The translations under genes were made by a program, and so were the position numbers. DNA of 64,000 bases from UBA6623 sp965248235 (GTDB taxonomy: Bacteria > Acidobacteriota > Terriglobia > Bryobacterales > UBA6623), in assembly GCA_965248235.1 (NCBI GenBank), contig CBDFIU010000004.1, forward strand, positions 1,054,001 through 1,118,000, written 5' to 3'. Below the pieces are notes generated by a model. The model saw only the letters and a program-made list of their open reading frames with translations. It was not told the DNA's origin and did no database searches. Shown one piece after another: positions 1 through 8,498 of this stretch; positions within the stretch are counted from its first letter, which is position 1; every line of letters starts with the position of its first letter.

Positions 1-443
1 GCTCGGCCTACGACTACGTGGTCGTCGACCTCGGCGGCGTTTGGGAAGTGCCCTCGCTGGCAACCCTCCCGGTGGCAAACAATATCTATCTCGTCTGCTC
101 CGGCGACATGCCGTCGTTGTATCTGATGCGGCGCTCGATTCTGACTCTCGAGGAAAGCGGCTACACCCGCGATCAGTTCCGCATTCTCGTCAACCGAATC
201 GAGAAACGCTCCGAGTTCACTCTGGCCGACATGGAGAAAATCTTCCGGGCTTCGGTCGACTCCACCTTCCCCGATGACCCGCAAGCGGTGCACCGCGCCT
301 TGCGCGACGGCGCGATGTTGGCCGACAACTCGACTCTCGGCAAGAGCATCGCGCGATTCGCCAAAGGGTTCTCGGCCGTCGAACGCAGCACGGCCAAACC
401 GCAAGGAATGCGGACTCTCAAGGAACTGTTGGGCGGCGCCTAA
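1..443 (+). CDS. CpaE/MinD-like P-loop ATPase, C-terminal part (cut by window edge)
   Basis: The frame is open from the left edge of the window, so the start and the Walker A region lie outside. The visible residues begin SAYDYVVVDLGGVWE, which matches the Walker B-like strand (hhhhD-G) of MinD/ParA ATPases in the CpaE/TadZ group. It is followed by a strand reading NNIYLVCSGDMPSLYLMRR and a segment FRILVNRIEKRSEFT that resembles the conserved 'N' strand of these ATPases. CpaE/TadZ proteins localise type IVc (Tad) pilus machinery at the pole. No other Tad gene is visible, because the operon would lie upstream. A general MinD-like ATPase cannot be excluded. Confidence 0.6.
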   Translation, partial: SAYDYVVVDLGGVWEVPSLATLPVANNIYLVCSGDMPSLYLMRRSILTLEESGYTRDQFRILVNRIEKRSEFTLADMEKIFRASVDSTFPDDPQAVHRALRDGAMLADNSTLGKSIARFAKGFSAVERSTAKPQGMRTLKELLGGA

Positions 444-714
444 GAGAGCCGACGACGGATTCGAAAAGTTCCATCACCGGTTGAAGGGCCGGTCCATCCT
501 CCTTGCCGTAAAGTGCTAATCGCTTCCGGGCCGGCCGCACCAGTAGCGCTATTGCCGCTTTGAAGCGGAAAGTGGCGTAAGGTGAACTCAACTCGCCGCC
601 CCAACCTTTAACGGAGTTTGGGAACACTTCCGCGAGCAGCCGACCCGGCGGTCCAGTGAGCTTCGACGCAGCCTCCTCAATTCAAACGGCTACGTCGTTT
701 TGGCGAAGGACCGC
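444..714. other. Intergenic region without a recognised gene
   Basis: This stretch lies between the CpaE-like stop codon and the frd promoter. Short open frames exist on both strands but have no start context or recognisable motif. I see no strong hairpin followed by a T-run, so the terminator of the upstream gene is not identified. Confidence 0.5.
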
Positions 715-744
715 TTGAAAAGATGGAGAGGGTAGGGGTATGAT
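715..744 (+). promoter_or_regulatory. Candidate sigma70-type promoter of the frd operon
   Basis: TTGAAA (715-720) and TATGAT (739-744) are separated by 18 bp and lie just upstream of the frdA ATG at 758. Initiation about 7 nt after the -10 box would leave an untranslated leader of only about 7 nt. No Shine-Dalgarno sequence is visible before the ATG. Confidence 0.55.
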
Positions 745-757
745 CTGAGATCGGTCG

Positions 758-2503
758 ATGGATATCAATTCTTCTCACGACGTTCTGATTGTCGGTGGCG
801 GCGGCGCGGGTCTGCGCGCAGCCATCGCGATTTCGGAAGCTAATCCTAAACTCAGCGTGGGCGTGGTTTCGAAGGTGTACCCCATGCGAAGCCACACCGT
901 CTCCGCCGAAGGAGGGGCCGCGGCTGTCAGCGCCGACGATGACAGCATCGATGACCACATTTACGACACGATCTCCGGCGGGGACTGGCTGAGTGACCAG
1001 GATGCCGTGGAAGCCTTTGCCAACGAAGCGCCGGAAGAATTGTTGCGGTTGGAGCACTGGGGCTGTCCCTGGAGCCGGCAAAAGGACGGGCACATCGCGG
1101 TTCGTCCTTTCGGGGGAATGAAGAAAAAGAGGACGTGGTTCGCCGCCGACAAGACCGGCTTCCACATGCTCCATACCCTGTTCCAGACCTCTCTCAAGTA
1201 CAGCGGCATTACGCGATACGATGAGTACTTTGTCACCAAACTGCTGGTCGATGACGGGCGGGTTCAGGGTCTCGTTGCCATCGAACTCGCATCGGGAAAG
1301 ATCCGGGCCTTCACGTCGGAAGCGGTGATTCTTTGCACCGGGGGATGCGGCAAGGTCTTCCCCTACACGACGAACGCCAGCATCAAGAATGGTGATGGGA
1401 TGGCGCTGGCGTACCGAGTGGGTGCTCCATTGAAGGACATGGAGTTCGTCCAGTATCATCCGACCGGCCTCCCTTTTACCGGGATCCTGATCACCGAGGC
1501 AACCCGGGCTGAAGGCGGTTATCTGCTGAACAAGGACGGGTATCGTTACCTACAGGACTATGACCTGGGGACGCCCGAAGAAAAACCTGTTCTTCGCAGT
1601 ATGGAATTGGGTCCGCGTGACCGCTTGTCGCAGGCATTCGTTCAAGAGCAGGAGAAAGGCCGGACCGTCGAAGGGCCTTATGGGCCGGTGGTTCACTTGG
1701 ATCTTAGGCACCTGGGAGAGCGGGTTATTACTACCAGGCTTCCGTTTGTTCGGGAGTTGTGCCTCAAATACCAAAACATCGACCCGATCAAGGAACTGAT
1801 TCCGGTGAGGCCCGTTGTCCACTACGTGATGGGCGGCGTTCACACCGACATCAACGGAGCCACGCCGCTGGAAGGCTTGTATGCGGCGGGTGAGGCGGCC
1901 TGCGTCAGTATCAACGGCGCCAATCGCCTGGGTTCGAATTCGCTGACCGAACTGTTGGTTTTTGGAGCGCGAGCCGGGCAAGCGGCGGCCGCGTTTGTAT
2001 CGGGCCGGAAGACGCCAACGCGTGGGATCTTGTCCCAGGCGATGGATGAGCAGCAAAGGTTGGAGGAGCGGTTTTTGTCGAAGACCGGGGGCGGTGAGCG
2101 CATTTCCGTCATCCGAGAGGAGATGCAGCAGACGATGGAGGAAAGCGTTGGAATCTACCGTGCCGGTTCTTCCCTGGCCGAGGCGGTTGACAAGCTGGGG
2201 CGACTCCAGGAACGATTCGAGAACGTTAGCCTCGATGACCATAGCCGGACCTTCAACACCGAGCTGGCAGCGGCGTGCGAACTTTCGTTTATGCTCGACG
2301 TGGCCGAGACCATCGTTCAATGCGCTTTGCATCGGAAGGAGTCTCGCGGAGCCCACCAGCGTACGGACTTTCCGGCGAGGGATGATCACCAGTTCCTCAC
2401 TCATTCACTGATATTCCGTAACGACGACGGGTCATCGCGTATGGAGTATCTGCCCGTAACCATCACTCGCTTGCCCCCCGCCGAGCGGGTTTACGGAAGG
2501 TAA
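758..2503 (+). CDS. frdA: Fumarate reductase/succinate dehydrogenase flavoprotein subunit
   Basis: This is the catalytic subunit of complex II, which interconverts succinate and fumarate at a covalently bound FAD on the cytoplasmic side of the membrane. The 581-residue length is normal. The N-terminus carries the dinucleotide-binding loop GGGGAGLRAA (about residues 13-22). RSHTVSAEGG (44-53) contains the His that forms the 8-alpha-histidyl-FAD bond. QYHPTGLPF with the catalytic His lies near residue 234, and the substrate-domain segment TRAEGGYLLN follows. HYVMGGVHTDINGATPLEGLYAAGEAAC marks the family's FAD-proximal C-terminal motif. It heads an frdA-B-C-D operon. The presence of FrdC and FrdD rather than a single cytochrome b suggests an E. 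coli-QFR-like (type D) enzyme. Sequence alone does not fix the physiological direction. Confidence 0.95.
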   Translation: MDINSSHDVLIVGGGGAGLRAAIAISEANPKLSVGVVSKVYPMRSHTVSAEGGAAAVSADDDSIDDHIYDTISGGDWLSDQDAVEAFANEAPEELLRLEHWGCPWSRQKDGHIAVRPFGGMKKKRTWFAADKTGFHMLHTLFQTSLKYSGITRYDEYFVTKLLVDDGRVQGLVAIELASGKIRAFTSEAVILCTGGCGKVFPYTTNASIKNGDGMALAYRVGAPLKDMEFVQYHPTGLPFTGILITEATRAEGGYLLNKDGYRYLQDYDLGTPEEKPVLRSMELGPRDRLSQAFVQEQEKGRTVEGPYGPVVHLDLRHLGERVITTRLPFVRELCLKYQNIDPIKELIPVRPVVHYVMGGVHTDINGATPLEGLYAAGEAACVSINGANRLGSNSLTELLVFGARAGQAAAAFVSGRKTPTRGILSQAMDEQQRLEERFLSKTGGGERISVIREEMQQTMEESVGIYRAGSSLAEAVDKLGRLQERFENVSLDDHSRTFNTELAAACELSFMLDVAETIVQCALHRKESRGAHQRTDFPARDDHQFLTHSLIFRNDDGSSRMEYLPVTITRLPPAERVYGR

Positions 2504-2537
2504 GCAAACGGTCGGACAGGACAGCGAGGCAGTGCAG

Positions 2538-3281
2538 ATGGCTGAAACAATTACACTCGAAGTCGCCCGATACCGCCCGGAGACCGATACAGAACCGGCT
2601 TTCCAACAGTATGAGGTCCCCCTCAACGGCGACTGGGTGATTCTCGATGCCTTGAACTATGTCAAGGACAAACTGGACGGATCTCTGTCGTTTCGCTGGT
2701 CGTGCCGCATGGGGATCTGCGGCAGTTGCGGCATGACTGTGAACGGGGAGCCCAAGTTGACTTGCGCGACCTTCCTTTCGACCTATGCCCCCGGGCCGAT
2801 CCGCGTTGAGCCCCTGAAGAACTTCCCTGTGATTCGGGATCTCATTATCGACATGTCCGACTTTCTGGAGAAGCTTTCGGAAGTGAAACCGTGGATCGTT
2901 CGCAACGAGGAGAAGCCGCTGGAGGAAGGAGAGTTCCTTCAGACTCCCGAGGAGTTGGACGTCTACAAGCAATTCAGCATGTGCATCAATTGTATGTTGT
3001 GCTACGCCGCGTGCCCGGTCTACGGGCTCGACCCGACCTTCATAGGTCCGGCGGCCATCGCCTTGGCGCAGCGTTACAACATGGATTCCCGGGACGAGGG
3101 ATCAAGCGAACGCTTGGACGTCCTCTCGCAGGATGAGGGGATTTGGAGTTGTACATTTGTCGGAGAATGTACTCAGGTCTGCCCGAAGAATGTGGATCCC
3201 GCCGGAGCCATTCAGCAATACAAGTTGACGGCTTCCAAAGAGTGGATGAAATCCATGCTGATGCCGTGGGGGGGAAAGTGA
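2538..3281 (+). CDS. frdB: Fumarate reductase/succinate dehydrogenase iron-sulfur subunit
   Basis: This subunit passes electrons between the FAD of FrdA and membrane quinone through three Fe-S clusters. The plant-type [2Fe-2S] motif SCRMGICGSCG with the distal LTC occupies about residues 55-76. The [4Fe-4S]/[3Fe-4S] ferredoxin domain has CINCMLCYAACP (about 149-160) and CTFVGECTQVCPKNVDP (about 205-221). I chose the ATG at 2538, preceded at a normal distance by GAGG, over an in-frame GTG at 2532. The product is 247 residues, typical for the family. The stop codon overlaps the GTG start of frdC, indicating translational coupling. Confidence 0.95.
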   Translation: MAETITLEVARYRPETDTEPAFQQYEVPLNGDWVILDALNYVKDKLDGSLSFRWSCRMGICGSCGMTVNGEPKLTCATFLSTYAPGPIRVEPLKNFPVIRDLIIDMSDFLEKLSEVKPWIVRNEEKPLEEGEFLQTPEELDVYKQFSMCINCMLCYAACPVYGLDPTFIGPAAIALAQRYNMDSRDEGSSERLDVLSQDEGIWSCTFVGECTQVCPKNVDPAGAIQQYKLTASKEWMKSMLMPWGGK

Positions 3282-3694
3282 AACAGCCGGCCTCTCCATC
3301 CGAATTTCATCCCCGATGGTACCGGGCGCCCATCTCGACCTACTGGTGGCTGAAGCGCCGGTCCGATCTGAAATTCATGCTCCGGGAGATCAGCAGTGTC
3401 TTCGTCGCGTGGTTCGTCATCATCCTCATGCTGCTGATGCGTGCATTGACCCAGGGCCCGGAAGCCTATCAAGAACTCCAGGAATGGCTTCGGACTCCGA
3501 CGCTTATCGCCCTGAACGGGATTTCTTTTTGCTTCGTGCTGCTCCACGCCGTCACCTGGTTCAACCTGGCCGCCAAGGCGATGGTAGTCCGCCTGGGAAG
3601 CAAACGCATACCCGACTTGGTCATTACGGGCAGTAACTATATTGCGTGGGTCGTTGCGTCAGCGGGAGTGGCTTGGATGCTTCTTGGAGTCTGA
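3278..3694 (+). CDS. frdC: Fumarate reductase membrane anchor subunit C
   Basis: This is a 138-residue membrane anchor that, together with FrdD, holds FrdAB on the membrane and forms the quinone site. The GTG start at 3278 overlaps the frdB stop (GTGA). The reading frame is open further upstream, but that part would encode frdB antisense-frame residues. The protein begins VKQPASPSEFHPRWYRAPISTYWWLKRRS, and YRAPISTYWWLKRRSY-like sequence is characteristic of FrdC. Three hydrophobic helices follow (about residues 36-54, 76-97 and 118-138). It ends one base before the frdD ATG. Confidence 0.88.
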   Translation: MKQPASPSEFHPRWYRAPISTYWWLKRRSDLKFMLREISSVFVAWFVIILMLLMRALTQGPEAYQELQEWLRTPTLIALNGISFCFVLLHAVTWFNLAAKAMVVRLGSKRIPDLVITGSNYIAWVVASAGVAWMLLGV

Positions 3695-4048
3695 ATGGCG
3701 AAAAGGTCGAACGAACCGTTTTTCTGGATACTGTTTAGCGCCGGCGGTGTGCTTGCGGCGCTTCTGATCCCGATGCTGCTATTCCTGTTTGGGCTGGCGT
3801 TCCCCCTGGGCTGGCTCGACGCCCCCAGTTACGAAAGGGTCCGGGCGTTAGCCGGCCTGCCCTTGGCCCGAGTTGGTCTACTCGGACTCTGCTCTCTTTC
3901 TCTGTTCCATTGGGCCCATCGATTCCGCTATACGCTCTACGATGGATTCCAGGTCAAACATCTCAGCGCGCCCATCAATTTTTTCTGCTATGGAGCCGCG
4001 TTTGCCGGAACGGCCGTCGCCGCATATCTGGTGTGGCATCTTCCTTAA
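3695..4048 (+). CDS. frdD: Fumarate reductase membrane anchor subunit D
   Basis: The ATG directly follows the frdC stop codon. The 117-residue protein opens MAKRSNEPFFWILFSAGGVLAALLIP, which matches the FrdD signature of a basic N-terminus, the motif S-N-E-P-x-x-W and a long first helix. Two more helices are visible around residues 49-68 and 94-114. HRFRYTLYDGFQVKH between helices 2 and 3 is a typical FrdD loop. It completes the heterotetrameric enzyme. The operon appears to end here, since the next gene starts about 200 bp downstream with its own lipoprotein signal. Confidence 0.88.
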   Translation: MAKRSNEPFFWILFSAGGVLAALLIPMLLFLFGLAFPLGWLDAPSYERVRALAGLPLARVGLLGLCSLSLFHWAHRFRYTLYDGFQVKHLSAPINFFCYGAAFAGTAVAAYLVWHLP

Positions 4049-4255
4049 TCGTCGCTAAGCACCGTGCAGGAGAGCGCGTGCGGATGCCGCACCGGCCAAC
4101 GCCTCCCGCATAGAATCCTCTGGAGGCCCGCGGCTGAGCGTCGACTTTCGTCGACGCCCCTGTTTCGAATACCCGAATTCCGGAGACCGGCCGGGAGCCA
4201 ACGCGTCGCATCCCGCTTTGCTATCTTCAGTAGGCTCATTACAAACGGACCCGCT

Positions 4256-5500
4256 ATGAAGAACACTTTCTCCGCGCCGGCCGTCATGCTCGCCGTGCTT
4301 CTCGCCGCTTGCAATTTGAAGTACGAACCTCCGACCGCGCAACCGTTTCTCGAAAAGATCAATCTGTTTGAAGCCGGAACCGACGGCTACGAGCATTACC
4401 GTGTTCCCGCCATCACGGTTTCCGCGAAAGGCACGGTCTTTGCCTTCGCCGAGGCGCGCAAGAGCGCCTACGGAGACTGGGGAACTCAGAATATCGTCAT
4501 GCGCCGCAGCGTCGACGGCGGCCGCACCTGGGAACCTCCCCGCGTGATCGCGCACATCGAGGGCGAGATTCAACAAAACCCCGTCGCCTTTGCACAAGAC
4601 CTGGCCAAGCCCGGCGAAGTCACCTACAACAACATCGTCCCCATCGCCGACCCGGAAACCGGTGCGCTGCACTTCCTGTTTTGCGTCGAGTACGCGCGGG
4701 CTTACTACATGCGCAGCGACGACGACGGGCAGACCTTCACCGAGCCCGTCGACATCACCGCGACATTCGAACAGTTCCGCGCCGAATACGACTGGAAAGT
4801 GATCGCCACCGGCCCCGGCCACGGCATTCGGCTCAGCAGCGGCCGTCTGCTTGTCCCGGTGTGGCTCTCCGACGGAACCGGGGGCCATGCTCATCGTCCC
4901 TCGATAGTTTCGGTCATCTACAGCGACGATGACGGCAAGAGCTGGGAACGCGGCGATGTCGTAGCGCGGCACCCGGACTTGAAAAACCCCAGCGAAACCC
5001 TCGCTGTCGAGCTGGCCGACGGGCAGGTGATGCTAAACATCCGCAACGAGTCTCCCGAACATCGCCGCGCCGTTTCCCTCAGCGCCGACGGCGCGACCGG
5101 CTGGACGGCTCCCGAGTTCCATCCCGAGCTGATCGAGCCGATTTGCATGGGCAGCTTGGTTCGGCTCTCCCGCGAGGCCGAACACGGCCGTAACCGGATT
5201 CTCTTCGCCAACCCCGACAGCGACGAGCCGCGTGATCCCGCGAAGCCCGAGGGCAACTTCAAACGCCAAAACGTGACCGTGCGCCTGAGCTACGACGAAG
5301 GGGAGACCTGGCCCGTGAGTCGTCCGATCGAGCCCGGCGTCAGCGGCTACTCCGACCTGGCGGTGGGACCCGACGGAACCATCTACCTCATCTACGAACG
5401 CGGCACTCCGACCGACCGCGGCACGCATGTGCAGTACCTGACCGTAGCCCGCTTCAACCTGGAGTGGCTGAGCGACGGGCAAGATAGCTGGCAACGCTAA
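4256..5500 (+). CDS. Exo-alpha-sialidase-like lipoprotein (BNR/Asp-box six-bladed propeller)
   Basis: The protein is predicted to release terminal sialic acid or a related sugar from glycans outside the cytoplasm. The ATG at 4256 gives an N-terminus MKNTFSAPAVMLAVLLAAC, a lipoprotein signal with lipobox LAAC. YEHYRVPAI fits the arginine-bearing RIP-type motif near the start of the catalytic domain, followed by FAFAEARKS. Five Asp-box repeats are visible: SVDGGRTW, SDDDGQTF, SDDDGKSW, SADGATGW and SYDEGETW. The length of 414 residues is normal for GH33-like enzymes. The frame extends upstream to 4064, but that part lacks a signal sequence. No sialic-acid transporter or Nan catabolic gene is nearby, so scavenging or another sugar specificity is possible. 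Confidence 0.85.
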   Translation: MKNTFSAPAVMLAVLLAACNLKYEPPTAQPFLEKINLFEAGTDGYEHYRVPAITVSAKGTVFAFAEARKSAYGDWGTQNIVMRRSVDGGRTWEPPRVIAHIEGEIQQNPVAFAQDLAKPGEVTYNNIVPIADPETGALHFLFCVEYARAYYMRSDDDGQTFTEPVDITATFEQFRAEYDWKVIATGPGHGIRLSSGRLLVPVWLSDGTGGHAHRPSIVSVIYSDDDGKSWERGDVVARHPDLKNPSETLAVELADGQVMLNIRNESPEHRRAVSLSADGATGWTAPEFHPELIEPICMGSLVRLSREAEHGRNRILFANPDSDEPRDPAKPEGNFKRQNVTVRLSYDEGETWPVSRPIEPGVSGYSDLAVGPDGTIYLIYERGTPTDRGTHVQYLTVARFNLEWLSDGQDSWQR

Positions 5501-6004
5501 CACGGTCTGTAAATCGCTGATATTACAAGTGATCAGTGTGTTTTGGGTTCGTTTCGTTGTTTTGTCTACAGTAGCGTGTCGGAAGCCCGTTGAAACGGGC
5601 TGTACCGGGTGAGAGTGGGGAGAGTGGACACCGGCCGTAAAACGGCGGGCCTAGGGAGAGACGGCAAGCCCCGTGCACGGCCGTGAACGGGGCTGGAGGC
5701 GCGGGCCGCTGTTGGGTGGCGTCCGTTGGGCGCGCGGTCGGTTGGCGCGGACCGTTGTTGGGTGCCGTCAGTTGGGGTGCTGGACGGCCTTAAGTCTTTT
5801 ATTTGGAAGGGGTTGTGTCGGTCGATTGTTCCTACGCCCCATCCGGGGCTTCTTGCATTTTTGGCGGATACCCCGGGCTGAAGCCCGGGGCTAGGGCTCC
5901 GGTCGCCGCTCCGCGGCTGCAGCGGTTTGTGATTTTAGAGGGCTGTACCATAATCGGCCGTACACTTGAAAGGGAGCAGCCGCTGACTCCCGCGGCCGGC
6001 GTTT
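5501..6004. other. Intergenic region with GC-rich and repeat sequence
   Basis: I see no credible gene here. A small hairpin reading gcccgttgaaacgggct lies near 5584-5600. A G/T-rich stretch at 5695-5790 repeats variants of gttgttgggtgccgt and gttgggcg. The interspersed repeat described at 5829-5920 fills most of the right part. The vsr stop codon on the opposite strand lies just beyond. Confidence 0.5.
5829..5920 (+). repeat. Interspersed palindromic repeat, family A (variant 1)
   Basis: The unit has three GC-rich dyads in fixed order: cgccccatccggggctt, ccccgggctgaagcccgggg, and gccgctccgcggctgca. The same order and spacing recurs at 42161-42261. A related variant occurs at 14093-14200, 20693-20800 and 55380-55495. 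All copies are intergenic or at gene ends. Confidence 0.75.
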
Positions 6005-6412
6005 TCAGCCCTCCAGAAACTTCGTTACTCGCCGCTCGAACACCCCGGATTTGACTTGGCATTCCCACACGACCAAGACGTGGAACCCCATTCGCCGCAA
6101 GCGGCGCCGGTTTTTCTCGTCGCGCTCGATGTTCCCGTCGAGCTTCTTCCTCCAGAACGCTTTGTTGGTCGCCGGGCGTCCTGACCGCGGGCAACGCTTG
6201 TGCCCGTGCCAAAAGCAACCATGAACAAAGATGACTTTCCCGTGGCGGGGAAAAACAATATCGGGCTTGCTGGGAAGATCGGGGACGTGCAGGCGAAAGC
6301 GGTAACCAAGCCGATGCACAAAGCTCCGAACGATGCGCTCGGGCGAGGTATTCTTGCCCTTGACGCGCGACATGCAAAGGCGTCGTTGCTCGGGCGTCAG
6401 CGTGTCAGCCAC
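6005..6412 (-). CDS. vsr: Very short patch repair endonuclease Vsr
   Basis: Vsr nicks DNA 5' to a T:G mismatch that arises when 5-methylcytosine in the partner methylase's site deaminates. The 135-residue protein starts MADTLTPEQRRLCMSRVKGKNTSPE, which matches the family N-terminus (R-S-x-x-M-x-x-I/V-x-x-K-x-T-x-P-E). PDIVFPRHGKVIFVHGCFWHGHKRC carries the catalytic Asp strand and the Cys/His zinc and active-site region, and the C-terminal GFHVLVVWECQ is also conserved. Its start overlaps the end of the cytosine methylase gene by 8 bp, consistent with co-expression. No restriction endonuclease gene is adjacent. Confidence 0.93.
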   Translation of the reverse strand: MADTLTPEQRRLCMSRVKGKNTSPERIVRSFVHRLGYRFRLHVPDLPSKPDIVFPRHGKVIFVHGCFWHGHKRCPRSGRPATNKAFWRKKLDGNIERDEKNRRRLRRMGFHVLVVWECQVKSGVFERRVTKFLEG

Positions 6413-7493
6413 GTTTCATCAGTTCCTCGACACACTCCGCGACTTGAGCCGCCAGCCCGGGGGGAACCGCATTCCCGATCTGCTTGGCGACTTGAATCTT
6501 CGAGCCGCGAAAGCGAAACCAATCCGGGAAAGATTGCAGCCGAGCCGCTTCTCGGTGCGTAATCGGGCGATGCTGGGACGGGTGCAGGTAGCGGCCTTTC
6601 TCGGGTTTGAAAAACTCGGTGCGAATCGTAAAAGCCGGCCGGTCCCACCAAAGGCGCCCGAATAGATCCGTACCTCCGGTCTTCTTGCGGATCCAGCAAG
6701 CCGGGGTTAGCTCGGGGGCTCGGCGCTGCAAGTCGAAGCGGTTCATCCCTTCTTCGGGAATGGCTCGATACCGCAGGCGGCTCTTTTCGGTCGGGGAACG
6801 GCCGAAGTGCAGATCGAGCGGCGGCGGAATGTCGAGCAGCGACGTACCCTCCGGTCCCGGCAAGTCGCCGATGGCGTCGCGAACCGTTCGCCAGGGCCGA
6901 GGTTTGCCGACATAATCACCCGCCGCGACGATATGGCCGTTTCGGGGATTGAAACAGATTTTCGGCGGCGGAAAACACTCCCTCGGGTCGGCAAAGCGGC
7001 AGCCGATGATGAATGCCCTCCGGCGGTTTTGGGGCACGCCGTAGTCGCCGGCGAGAAGAACTCCCGAGGCGGTCTGGAATCCCATGGCTTCCGCGGCGGC
7101 GATGATTTCGCGATGCTCGGAGGTTCCGAGGATATGCGGCACGTTTTCCATCACGAAAACACCCGCCCCCGACCTCGCCGTTACTTCCAAGAACGGACGC
7201 CAGAGCTGCTTACGCGCGTCGTTGCGGCGGTTCTTGTTGAGCAGACTGAACCCTTGGCATGGGGGGCCGCCAATCACAATGTCGGCCTTGGGAATTTGAA
7301 CGTCCGAACCGCGCAGCAGGTCGTCGATGGCGCCGACGACGCAATGGTCTGGGAAGTTCAGGTTGTAGGAAGCCGCGGCGTCGGGGTCCATGTCGTTGGC
7401 CCAAACCGGTGAGAAATCACGGCCGGATCGCCGGCTGAAACCCAGCGTCAGCCCGCCCGCTCCCGAGAACAAATCAATGAGGCGATACGCCAT
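6405..7493 (-). CDS. dcm: DNA (cytosine-5-)-methyltransferase
   Basis: This enzyme transfers methyl from S-adenosylmethionine to C5 of cytosine in a specific DNA site. The motifs appear in order: motif I DLFSGAGGLTLGF (residues 7-19), motif IV GGPPCQGFS with the catalytic Cys (about 95-103), motif VI VMENVPH, motif VIII QNRRRAFIIG, and motif X near the C-terminus (QIGNAVPPGLA). The target recognition region lies between motifs VIII and IX, and its specificity cannot be read by eye. The 362-residue length is normal. It lies directly upstream of and overlaps vsr. Without a nuclease gene the pair is best read as an orphan Dcm-Vsr module. Confidence 0.93.
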   Translation of the reverse strand: MAYRLIDLFSGAGGLTLGFSRRSGRDFSPVWANDMDPDAAASYNLNFPDHCVVGAIDDLLRGSDVQIPKADIVIGGPPCQGFSLLNKNRRNDARKQLWRPFLEVTARSGAGVFVMENVPHILGTSEHREIIAAAEAMGFQTASGVLLAGDYGVPQNRRRAFIIGCRFADPRECFPPPKICFNPRNGHIVAAGDYVGKPRPWRTVRDAIGDLPGPEGTSLLDIPPPLDLHFGRSPTEKSRLRYRAIPEEGMNRFDLQRRAPELTPACWIRKKTGGTDLFGRLWWDRPAFTIRTEFFKPEKGRYLHPSQHRPITHREAARLQSFPDWFRFRGSKIQVAKQIGNAVPPGLAAQVAECVEELMKRG

Positions 7494-7706
7494 TGCCGTC
7501 CGTTCGAATCTACAAGACGACCGTCACGAACGTTTCCATCACGGAATGTTTCGCGGCCCTCTTGGTGAAAAATTCTATCAGCTTCGGGACGCGCGGTGAA
7601 GGGGGCCGGGCGCAGGAGCGAGTGGGCTTTGCGTTCTCGCTACAATTCTAGTTTCAGCTTGTTGACGCGCGGCTTTCGGCGTGTCTCCCGGTTTTTGAGG
7701 CTCCCC

Positions 7707-8393
7707 ATGTCGCAGCTTTGGCTCCTCATCGACGCCGACGACACGCTGTGGGAGAACAATATCTATTTCGAAGAGGCCTTTGACGAATTCGTCGATCTGC
7801 TGAACCACTCGAATCTTTCGCCGACACAGGTTCGCGAAGTGCTTGACGAAATCGAGTTGGTCAACATCCAAACTCATGGTTACGGCTCGGCGAACTTCGG
7901 GCGCAATATGCAGCAGTGCTACCAGCACCTCGCCGAACACCATTGGACCGAGCGGAACATGCACGCCGTCAAGGCGATTGCCGACCGCATTCTCGACAGG
8001 CCCATGGAGGTGTTTGAAGGCGTGGAGGAAACTCTGGCCTATCTGGCCGGAAGGCATACGCTGACGCTCTATTCAAAAGGGCATCCCGACGAGCAACACG
8101 GCAAGATCGATCGCTCGGGCCTGAGGAAGCATTTCGTTTCCTGCCGCATCGTCAAGGAGAAGGACGTGGCCGGGTATGTGGGGTTGCTGGCCGAAAAGGA
8201 CGCCAAACCCGAGACGACCTGGATGATCGGCAATAGCCCGAAATCCGACATCAACCCCGCGCTCGAGGCCGGCATGGGAGCTGTGTTCGTACCGCATGCG
8301 CGCACTTGGTCGCTGGAACACGAGGATGTTCCCGAGCCCGCCGAGCGGTTCCATGTGGTCGACGGATTTGCCGATTTGCGTCGCTTGTTCTAG
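7707..8393 (+). CDS. HAD-superfamily hydrolase
   Basis: This is a 228-residue cytoplasmic phosphohydrolase-like protein starting MSQLWLLIDADDTLW. DADDT is HAD motif I with the nucleophile Asp. LYSKGH provides motif II (Ser), VKEKD provides the motif III Lys, and IGNSPKSDINPALEAGM provides the motif IV acidic residues and the following conserved Ala-Gly. The cap between motifs I and II is helical (type C1). I chose the ATG at 7707 because motif I then lies at the very N-terminus as usual, although the frame is open upstream to 7596. The substrate is unknown. Neighbours give no pathway clue. Confidence 0.85.
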   Translation: MSQLWLLIDADDTLWENNIYFEEAFDEFVDLLNHSNLSPTQVREVLDEIELVNIQTHGYGSANFGRNMQQCYQHLAEHHWTERNMHAVKAIADRILDRPMEVFEGVEETLAYLAGRHTLTLYSKGHPDEQHGKIDRSGLRKHFVSCRIVKEKDVAGYVGLLAEKDAKPETTWMIGNSPKSDINPALEAGMGAVFVPHARTWSLEHEDVPEPAERFHVVDGFADLRRLF

Positions 8394-8498
8394 CCGGCCA
8401 TGGTGAAAGTCCAACTACGCGGGAAATGGGTACTGGGAGGCGTTCCTTGTGTCCCTTCGGGGCTCTAGAGATTTGCGGTTTCACGTGAGCACCACGTA

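Noticed and set aside
677..1459. Long open frame antisense to frdA
   Set aside because: It mirrors the codon pattern of frdA in high-GC DNA, and the translation shows no family motif or start signal.
1550..2404. Second long antisense frame within frdA
   Set aside because: Same reason as above; the sense strand has every complex II motif.
6005..7493. Complete restriction-modification system
   Set aside because: Vsr is a mismatch repair nuclease, not a restriction enzyme, and no other nuclease gene is near.
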